DNA from: Phaeosaccion multiseriatum
Lineage: Eukaryota; Ochrophyta, other classes
DNA length: 64,000 nt
NCBI GenBank assembly: GCA_965112735.1
Contig: OZ218963.1
Location: 3,162,001-3,226,000, forward strand
Reading direction: 5' to 3'
Position 1 is the stretch's first letter; every line of letters begins with the position of its first letter. The position numbers and the translations under genes are program-made. Shown piece after piece: positions 56,387 through 64,000 of the stretch. The notes under the pieces are model-generated. The model had not been told where the DNA came from. It saw only the letters and a program-made list of their open reading frames with translations, and did not search any database.

Positions 56387-57110
56387 TCACGCTACTCCAA
56401 GCGCCCTACGTGGACTTGCAGCAGTCCTGAGTTGCTTGGATAGCTTGGCGGCCATGGTGACTGCGGGCATTGCTGTCGCCCTGAAGCGGCTTTGCTGCAG
56501 GGTCTGGCCTCCACCCCTGCGATGGTAGTGCCGGCTAGACTGCGACCCTAGGTGATGCAGAAGGGGGTGAGGGCAGGAGGGAGGGACGAAGGAGGAAGGA
56601 AGGAAGGGATAAGAGTTTTCACTCTCTGACTAGTACCACCGCGTAAGTAAGCCCAGGCGCAGCACAGCAACACCGAGTCCAAGAGCGAGGACACACAAAA
56701 ACACATACACACAACCTCTCTTACACACCAAGCCGGAAACAACCCGTAACACACACACACCTGGGCCTTGAGCTCTCCCGGATGCTTCTCCTCCTCCAGC
56801 ACCATGGTGGCGGCTCCTCGCACCGTCTGTATTGGGCTGGAAAAGATTAGCCCTCTTGGGCTCCTTCGATCTCCTCTTCTTCTTGCTTCGCTCGTGCCCC
56901 CCCAGCCCCCACATGCTTCTCCGGCACCTCAAATGCCACCCCCACCGCAGAGAGCAATAGCTGCTCTATTTCCTTTCCGTGTCTGTCCCCTTTCCACCCG
57001 TGGCCATGCCCAATGTCGGCATTGGAGAAGGATGCCCCTTCCCATAGAGCATCATAGAGGCTGGCTTGAGTTGAAGTGGTTGGCCCATGCCGTCCGCGAC
57101 CGCGCGACCA
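56387..57110 (-). pseudogene. Pyrroline-5-carboxylate reductase relic
   Basis: Three minus-strand pieces match consecutive parts of P5CR (proline synthesis, last step). About 57035-56860 gives EIEQLLLSAVGVAFEVPEKH, the segment before the substrate-binding loop, then a stop. About 56835-56761 gives IQTVRGAATMVLEEEKHPGE and LKAQ with a GT donor, the dimer helix. About 56530-56390 gives SLAGTTIAGVEA, in place of the usual SPGGTTIAGVEALE, then, in another frame after about five extra bases, LQQSRFRATAMPAVTMAAKL and SKQL, the C-terminus. The SGSGPAYVF loop and the whole N-terminal NAD(P)-binding domain are missing. A retroelement remnant lies directly upstream in gene sense. The pieces are clear, the gene is broken. 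Confidence 0.7.
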
Positions 57111-57200
57111 CTCTGGTTAGCACTACTGGCCAATACGATGCGATGAGAAAGAAAAGGAAGGAAACCCTTGAGGGATTATACATGTTACACCCTCAAGTCA

Positions 57201-58720
57201 TCAGTAAGTCATGATGAAGGTGATCATAGCTGGAGCGCCACGGCCAATCGTCCAAACAGCTCTCGCATAAGCCCTCATGTCCAGATGTTCGTGCCCCCCA
57301 GCCATGTGGGTGGCGAGTGTTTTAATAAACACCTGGGCAGAAGGACCAAATACGCCTTGCTGTTCCATCCCAAAAGGGACGAGATGGTACCTCGTGGGGT
57401 CATAATGGATGTCTCCACCCTGGCCTTCCATGCCTTCCAGTGGCACCCCATACTTGGTGCGCTTGGTTGCTTCAGCCTTCTTGGCTGCCGCGAGTGCCTC
57501 CTTCGATGCCTTGGCCCTACAGTTGTCTAAAAGCAATGGCTCACCACCCCGGGGAACTTAGCCCCCGAGGTCGTATCCCTCCGATGCGTCAGTTCTCCCG
57601 ATTGGCATAAAGTTGATGCCAGCCAGGATCCTGTGGCGAATCGATCTTTCGTGTCGAGCCCGCTGGAGCGCAACGGCTAAACGCCGCCGAATGACGCAAA
57701 CAGCCCTCGCATAAGCCCTCATGTCCAGATGTTCGTGCCCCCCAGCCATGTGGGTGGTGAGTGTTTTGATAAACATCTGTGCTGACGGACCAAATGCACC
57801 TTGCTGCTCCATCCCAAAAGGGACGAGATGATACCTCGTAGGGTCATAGTGGATGTCTCCACCCTGGCCCTCCATGCCTCCATGTGGCACACCATACCTG
57901 GTGCGCTTGGTTGCTTCAGCCTTCTTGGCTGCCGCGAGTGCCTCCTTCGATGCCTTGGCCCGATTGGTAATGTTGGTGGCATCCGTGAGCGTGACGTCGA
58001 TCATGAGGGACTTGTGGCCGTCCCCATATTCATGGTCGGATGGAAGCTCAAACATCCTGGGGGGAGTCACGATGTCCCATCTCCATCTGCTTGGCCACGT
58101 GGGCGTCACCCCTCACGGCGTTGCTCCCCCCGATCTCCCCCCTCTCCCTCGTCGTGGGGTGACCGTTCTTGCCCTCATGAAGAAGGGGAAGCTGGTGTTC
58201 TGTACGATCCCTCTGCCCAGGCCCTCGCTCTTCATCAGGGCGACAAGTGCCTTCTGCAGAGCATCGTGTTGGGGTGTGCTGAGCCCCGTCTTCGTACAGG
58301 TGATGATGTGCCCCTCCGTCAGCGCCTTGCCAGGGCACTTATGGCAATCCCTGCTGTAGGTGGGGTCGATGCCCAGTCTTCGCCGAATGGCACTCTTATG
58401 CTCGGCGTCCGTGAGGTGGAGTGCTCCACCTGCCTTCTTGGTCGGCTGGAGATGGAGCCACGCACCAGCACCCTTCACGCTGTGGCTGAGGGCTCTGGCC
58501 AGGCACTTCTCCCGTTCGTCCTGCTGTGGGATCGCTTTCAGGCGTTCCAAAAAGTCTGTCCTCGCCTTCGACGTGAGCTTGGTAAAGCGCTTCTGGGCGC
58601 CCCGGTGTATATATGTGTATTTGTGTGTATTTCAAAAGTATCCTGGGGAGGTTGGTGCTTCGAGTCACAGATGGGTATTCGACCCGATCGGAGGATGTGA
58701 TATGATGATGTGGTCCTAGA
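57201..58720 (-). mobile_element. LINE-type retroelement 3' remnant with duplicated end
   Basis: From the right, minus-strand frames give RFTKLTSKARTDF, LERLKAIPQQDEREKCLARA, LHLTDAEHKSAIRRRLGIDP, a Cys/His cluster CHKCPGKALTEGHIITC, then after a frame change FELPSDHEYGDGHKSLMIDV and TLTDATN. Next come KASKEALAAAKKAEATKR and FGPSAQMFIKTLTTHMAGG. This order (zinc-knuckle-like cluster, a GDG-K-S-L-x-x-D-V strand, Ala/Lys helix, closing helix) is typical of the part that follows the reverse transcriptase in non-LTR elements of algae and oomycetes. The last part occurs again at 57201-57530 with few changes (KYGVPLEGMEGQGG, FGPSAQVFIKTLATHMAGG). The reverse transcriptase itself is absent. Confidence 0.75.
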
Positions 58721-58894
58721 AGTCAATGAAATTTCGCGACCGCGCCCTTATTGATTAGGGGAGTGGGGCTTGACGTTATCCATCAGAGAGTGTCCGCCTA
58801 TAGTATATGCGCTATATGAAGGCTTTTATCAAACGGAAATCACTGGATTTTCATGCTTCCTTCAAAATTCCCTTGTCCACTACAGTAAATCAAT

Positions 58895-61800
58895 ATGGTG
58901 GAGATTGAGCAACGAAGAGCGGCTTGTGACCATTGCAGGTACGCTGGGAGGGGACTGGCCCGGATCGATGTAATAGTCGCTCCGACCAGCCGAAGATGCC
59001 AGCAATAGGGACAAAAGGCAATCGGACGGCCCGGACCCTCCAGGGGTCCGCCACCCGTGGTTTAGACTTGAGTAATCCTCACCTATCTATGCATGGGCGT
59101 CACCTACCTACGCGCATTGGTCATCACTTCACATGGGCTTAAGTCTGGCGCGCATACTGCCCCCCTCCTTCCCTTTTATCTCTTTTTTTATCACTATTTA
59201 CAGCTACGCCAAGAAGAAATGCGACGGAGGAAGGCCCTGCCAGCACTGTCTAAAGAAAAGAGAGTGTGTGTATGGGTTGCAGAAGAAGAGGTATGTTGTA
59301 GAAGGGGAAGCTGGAAGGATGGTGCAAGGGGTGAGGAAGGGAAGTGGAAGACGGGGGAGGACGATTCTTCTTTCATTTTCCTTGTGTTGGCGCTTTCTTG
59401 ATTTCCATTCTTTCCCCCTCATTCCTACCTGTTCGTCGGTAAAAGGGGTCCGGCGAAGGGAAGTAAGTACAAACCGCGGAAAAAGGCCGCCTTGTGCGCC
59501 GCCTTGGGGGCGGAGCGGGGTGTGGACACCAAAAAATCCACCAAAGAGAGCCAGAGCAGAACCAGGACCGAGCAGCGGGATGACCCGGATCGAAAGTTTG
59601 GGCCCGGCTTTGCTGATGGGTTTCTGCTGAGAGGACGGGGCGGGGGCGGCTGTGGGGGGTCCCTCCCGCAGGTGCTGGTGCCACAGACGCGCCAAAGTGT
59701 AAGTGGCTCAACCACACCCTCCGCAGGGCAGGAGGCAGCAGCGATGGCAGCGATGGCTCCGTTCGCGCCCCCTCCCAACTTGGGGGGGGGGAGGGGAGGT
59801 GGAGGAGAGCTGGGGTACGCTCATCGCTTTCCAGACCCGTTCAGCAGCACGAGCAGTGGTGCGGTCGACATCACTGACTCCGCCGTTAGACCGGGCTGTG
59901 ACTCCGGCTTGGAGGAGCAGCAACGCTACCAGCAAAAGTGCAGACGGTATGCACAACTTGAAGCAGACTCCTCGCTTGGGGGAAGCTCTGCCCCTGCTCA
60001 TGTCAAAGGCAGCGACAGTGGGAGCAGTGTCGGCAGCAGCAGAAGTATGAGTCCGTACCTTAGTTCGGGCAGCGCTAGCTCTTGGTCTCCTGCTACTGTT
60101 GCTACTTTCGGGAGGGGGACTCCCCTCAATCACCCCCTTGCCGGGTCGCCACGTTTCCGTCCAAGCATGGCCACCGGCCTCAGTGGGATGCAGGAGAATG
60201 AGTGTATTGCCCATATGCTCAAGTCCTTCGGAGGGGTTCTGCCCGTTGCGAGTGAGGCCAGCCTACGACGTTCCCTATTTCGAATGTTTTCAGGCCCGGA
60301 GACGAAGAAACAAAGTCGGGAGTTGATCCAGTCACCTCCGCAAGCCAACGAGGCAAGAGGAGGAGGAGGAGGAGGAGGAAGAGGAGGAGGAGGAGGAGCA
60401 GGGTCTGGAGGAGCAGGGGCAGGAGGAGCAGCAGCAGCAGGAGGAGGAGGAGGGTTCATGCGGCAGCAACCGCTCAGAGAACCGACTGGGGAAGATGAGA
60501 TTGGAATGGCGGCAGAAGCTGTGATGTGGGCGACACTGGCGCTGGGCGCGGTGCTGATGGGGTCCAACGCCTTCGGATGGTACTATACGAACGCGTCTCA
60601 GACGCTGCAGATGGTCAAGCACATTGTGTGCCCAGACGTGGTGAGGGCTTGTCTCCTCGCAGGCACAGGTATGTGCGGCCATTGCGATTGCATACATGTT
60701 TGGTTCTATCCGACCCTCCCCCCCCAACCGCCTAACTCGACGTTCCAAACCCTCGCGCCCTCTCACCCTCTCTGGGTGATCTTGGTGATCGCGATGATCG
60801 TGATGGATGGTCAGCGTGCTGCATGGTGAAGAACATGGATCTGTTCTCAGAGCTCATCACCGACGCTCAAGAGCTCTTCAACATGCTTCCTCAAGGAGAG
60901 GCCACCGACCCCTCTCTCAGGGCGAGCATGGAGGTGTACACCCACCTCGTCAAAGACCCCATGGTGGACCCCTACCTGTATGAAGAAGAGCTCAAGGCCT
61001 TCCATCTAATGACGCCTTTGACCGTTCATACCACCGCGGTACGTACGGAGTTGCGTGTGATGCTTGCTGTATCGCATGCTTAGGCGTGTAAGTGAGGAGC
61101 TCCCCCCCCCCGGCCCGCCGTTCTTCGTCCCTCGTCTCTGTCTCACTTTTCCATCGCTCTCTTGTTTTGTTTCATCTGGCGGGAACCCCTCCTTCCTCTC
61201 CTTTGTTGCCCTTGTCATTACTTACATTCTTCTTGACAGGCCGTGCGAAGCTATGACCTGCCTCTCGTGTTCAAGCACTGTGAAATGCAATACACAAAGT
61301 CTTGGATGGAGCAGCGCCGACTCGAGGAGTTTGGGGCCGTTTTCTCGGATCTGGAAGGACCGCTCTACGACGGTTTCGTGTACAGCCTCAAGCTTGAGAA
61401 CCTGTTACAAGCCGCAGTGGTGTCGATTAAGGTGTCCACCCAACCCAACTCAGGTGTGTGGGGGATTTAAAAGACAGGGTAAGGCATAATAACTTGATTG
61501 TCTTGTCTCTCTCTTTATCTTTGGTGAAGCTGTGAAGGACACGATAGTCAGTTGGAAAGAAGTTGGTAGCACGTCCACTTCTGGAGGCTGTGTGGTGAAC
61601 CATAATGCCGTTGGTAGGGCTGTGTGCTGCGGTGCTATATAAGACCGTCGTCTTCCTTCCTGTGACTCTTCGACATGACCTCCTGTCTTGTAGCGGTTGT
61701 TCCTCTCGCCCTCGTCTTGTCTGATTCATCCCCCTCCCCCCCCCCCGCCCTTTCTCTTACCGTCTTTACTTATTCTTACGTAACATTCCCCCTCCGCCCT

Positions 61801-62903
61801 ACCCCACCCCGGCTTCCCCTTTGCCTCTCTTCCCGCCGCATGCATGCACACCCCCCTTGTCCTTACCATAGCAATGAGCTTAAGCCTCATCTCGGCGTGG
61901 AAATCATTCAAGGACGCCCTCGGAGGCAACATCTTCGATGCGGTGAAGCAGGCTGAGGAGGTGGCGGATGCTCTCACCGCGGACAGCGGTTGCTTACGGT
62001 GGGACCCCATCTGGCACTACGCACACGTCACCGCCTTCGTGCTGGCACAGTAAGTCAACCACAAATCACAATCGCCACCAAGCACACTACTGTCTGTGTG
62101 TGATCCTTTTGTTATTTGGGGGCACAGGGGGGGTGGTGCTGAGCTTATGGACACGGAAGGTTGCGCTCACACATGTGTACAGATTGAACTCCAACAGTAG
62201 TGTGCGCGCTTTACGATCAAGCGGCACTCACTATGTGTCTCAAAAACTGTCTTTACTCTCCCCCCCCCCCCCCCACGTTTCTACTCCTGCTCCTAACCCC
62301 CTTTCCCTGTCCTCCTCCTCCTCCTCCCCTGCCTTCTTCTTCTTCTTCTTCTTCTTCTTCTTCTTCTTCTTCTTCTTCTTCTTCTTCTTCTTCTTCTTCT
62401 TCTTCTTCTTCTTCTTCTCTGTTTCCGTCTCCTCCTCCCCCTCTGCCTCCTCCTCTTCCCAGGCTGAGTCCGCGCAAGTACGGCCTGCTGGCCGCTGCGC
62501 ACAACAAGTTCACCGTGGATCCCAACTACTTCCTTCCCTCCGACCCTTCCCGCCTCGATCACTCGCGATGCTGCTCCATCCCTATCTGCCAGGACCTTTG
62601 TCGGAGAATCACGATCGCCAATCCCGTCTTCTCCAACTCGGTACGTTCGAACACAGATTCACAGGCAAGTTGATAAGTTGGTACATTGGATACACCTACT
62701 CTTTTGCCCTGTTGATCATCCCTCCCCCGCGTTCCTCCCCCACCCGCCGTCTCGTCTTTTTGATCCCAGCAACAAAGCCCCGTACTCTTTGAAGTCCCGG
62801 GGCAGCAGCAGCAGCAGCAGCAACAACAACCACCACCACAGCAGCAGCAGCAACAACAACAACAACCACCACAGCAGCAGCAGCAGCAGTGGGAGTTGGC
62901 AAC

Positions 62904-62954
<51 letters not shown>

Positions 62955-63069
62955 TCAACCAGCACCACAGCAGCAGCAGCAGCCAGTGGAGGACATATGG
63001 GGCTTACCTGCGCAGCAACAGCCGGTGGGGGTGGGGGGTGGGGATTGGGGGTACCAGGACAAGAGATAG
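58895..63069 (+). CDS. Fungal-type Zn(II)2Cys6 transcription regulator
   Basis: Exons 58895-58938, 59204-59290, 59446-60668, 60815-61038, 61240-61453, 61530-61613, 61872-62049, 62463-62640 and 62770-63069 join in frame to 843 residues. The zinc cluster spans exons 1 and 2: AACDHCSYAKKKCDGGRPC then QHCLKKRECVYGLQKKR, the exact C-x2-C-x6-C / C-x2-C-x6-C pattern with the basic loop. The part around residue 400 (MAAEAVMWATLALGAVLMGS, NAFGWYYTNASQTLQMV) resembles the middle homology region of fungal C6 regulators. Conserved-looking domains follow (FGAVFSDLEGPLYDGFVYSL, LRWDPIWHYAHVTAFVLAQL). The C-terminus is Gln/Pro-rich, a likely activation domain. In Nannochloropsis a Zn(II)2Cys6 protein controls lipid accumulation; whether this is that gene cannot be told here. 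Confidence 0.9.
62333..62418. repeat. (TTC)n microsatellite in an intron
   Basis: About 28 TTC units serve as the pyrimidine tract before the acceptor of exon 8 of the Zn(II)2Cys6 gene. Confidence 0.95.
62803..62990. repeat. CAG/CAA tracts coding for poly-Gln
   Basis: Four CAG/CAA blocks broken by CCA and a WELAT segment lie in the last exon of the Zn(II)2Cys6 gene and encode its Gln/Pro-rich tail. Confidence 0.9.
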
Positions 63070-63558
63070 CATCAGGAGGGATCAGACCTCACGAGCGGCA
63101 CTACGAAGGTCTAGGCCACGAGCAGTAGCAGGAGCAGCAGCAGCAGCAGCACAGCAGCAGCGGCGGCTACGGCAGCAGTAGCAGCAGCAGCGTTGGCAGT
63201 GTTTCAGCAGTGGAGGCCTTGATATTGGAAATCACTAATTGCAGCATCTTGATTTATAGCTGAGCGACAGCAGAGGAGAAGTGACCCAACTTGGCCTGGA
63301 CAAAAACTAAATTTTTACACTCCAGAGAGAAGTAATCATAAGGCCTGGACATACAAAAAAATTCCACTTTGATTTATTAACACTCATTTTGCGTAAGAAT
63401 CGCCCACATGGCCCGTTCTTTTAGGGATCGGGCGGCAAGGGGGAGTGCTCTTGCAGAAATGCCGACAAGTAGGGAAGGGGAAAGGGATGAAAGCCGAAAG
63501 ACTATGGCTGGATAGTCTATGTGTAAAGTTCCAATCAATCAATTGATCCATCAGTCAA
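63070..63558. other. Intergenic space between convergent genes
   Basis: The first 150 bp continue as CAG-rich sequence after the stop codon (likely 3' UTR). The part at 63290-63390 is AT-rich, and a palindromic CAATCAATCAATTGATCCATC motif occurs at about 63533. No gene was seen. Confidence 0.5.
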
Positions 63559-64000
63559 TCAGCCTTTCCATCGCACCAGTGTTAGACCGTCCCTCAAGGG
63601 AAGCACGACGATCTCTACCCGAGGATCGGCGTTGATGTGGTCATTGAAGTCCGCAAGGCTCTCGGCGATTCTTCTCCGCCTCTTCACTCGTTTGGCCAGG
63701 ATTTTGTCCTCCTTTCCTCCTCCCCCTCCGCCTGCTCCTGCCTCTGCTCCTACTGCTGCTGCCGATGCTACTGTTGTTGTTGTTGCTGCTGCCGATGCTA
63801 CTGTTGTTGCTGCTGATACTCCTTCAACTTCAAGCCCTCCTACCTCGCTCAGTGCTTCACCACTGCTGCTACTGCTGCTGCTGCTACTGCCAATCTGGCT
63901 TGCCTCCTCGCTCCTCTCGTGCTCCACTTCCAGAACTTCCCCATGAAACATGACATTGTCCACCAGCAAGAGGCCCTTCTTGCTCAACAAGCGATTGTCC
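63559..64000 (-). CDS. O-methyltransferase (caffeoyl-CoA/catechol type), 3' part
   Basis: The frame is open from the right window edge to the stop at 63559-63561 (about 147 codons). The start lies outside the window. NRLLSKKGLLLVDNVMFHGE is the strand-helix with the metal-binding Asp-Asn pair of the cation-dependent methyltransferase-3 family. RRIAESLADFNDHINADPRV and EIVVLPLRDGLTLVRWKG are its final helix and strands. Between them is an insertion of about 70 residues that is poly-Ser, Ala/Thr and poly-Gly, with an RVKRRRR patch. The loop replaced is usually short. These enzymes methylate catechol-like hydroxyls with SAM. The substrate is unknown. Confidence 0.85.
   Translation of the reverse strand, partial: DNRLLSKKGLLLVDNVMFHGEVLEVEHERSEEASQIGSSSSSSSSSGEALSEVGGLEVEGVSAATTVASAAATTTTVASAAAVGAEAGAGGGGGGKEDKILAKRVKRRRRIAESLADFNDHINADPRVEIVVLPLRDGLTLVRWKG

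Noticed and set aside
62253-62562. Poly-Glu and poly-Arg frames on the minus strand
   Set aside because: These come from the TTC microsatellite in an intron of the Zn(II)2Cys6 gene.
1-64000. tRNA, rRNA, CRISPR arrays or a replication origin
   Set aside because: No cloverleaf, rRNA-like segment or spaced direct-repeat array was seen on either strand. The tandem repeats present are micro- and minisatellites.

Overview
The window is nuclear DNA of a compact, intron-rich eukaryote. The likeliest source is a photosynthetic stramenopile of the Nannochloropsis/Microchloropsis (eustigmatophyte) type. This rests on gene density of about one per 3 kb, short GT-AG introns with pyrimidine-rich acceptors, alga/plant-type families (CCT-domain regulator, AN1-AN1-C2H2-C2H2 stress protein) beside a fungal-type Zn(II)2Cys6 regulator, and heavy trinucleotide repeats. 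The organism is an inference; no rRNA or organelle marker is present. All exon structures were built by hand from splice signals. Almost every model given closes in frame across all junctions, which is the main support for it.

Layout. 1-5.6 kb: 5' part of a secreted protein gene (-), class II fructose-bisphosphate aldolase (+), then a decayed coding relic (-). 5.6-14 kb: a large PDZ/ankyrin/FYVE/R-SNARE protein (-), palindromic GATAGC repeats, and an RRM protein with NAKERR repeats (-). 14-24 kb: CCT-domain regulator (+), splicing factor SF3B5 (-), cytochrome bc1 subunit QCR9 (+), DOT1-like methyltransferase (+). 24-33 kb: glycine-cleavage H (-) and T (+) proteins head to head, two divergent sulfotransferase-like genes, and an 890-bp terminal-inverted-repeat element. 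33-44 kb: a small unknown gene (+), U5 snRNP assembly factor AAR2 (-), a small acidic-tailed protein (+), the AN1/C2H2 stress-associated protein (-), octanoyltransferase LIP2 (+). 44-56 kb: a poly-Gly PH-domain protein (-), an eIF4B-like factor (+), a three-RRM protein (+). 56-64 kb: a broken pyrroline-5-carboxylate reductase relic, a LINE-type retroelement remnant, a Zn(II)2Cys6 regulator (+), and the 3' end of an O-methyltransferase gene (-).

Functional links. LIP2 makes the octanoyl precursor of the lipoyl arm that the H protein carries, and H and T work in the same mitochondrial glycine decarboxylase complex, so three genes of one pathway lie within 19 kb. SF3B5 and AAR2 are both spliceosome factors. 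Gene orientation alternates strictly over long stretches, giving at least eight divergent pairs with 200-600 bp shared promoter spaces.

The strongest candidate for something undescribed is the FYVE/R-SNARE fusion protein at 5641-10519. Other points of note are the glycine-cleavage divergent pair, an SF3B5 gene whose first coding exon is only ATG, and the nested-repeat element that ends 28 bp after a gene's stop codon.
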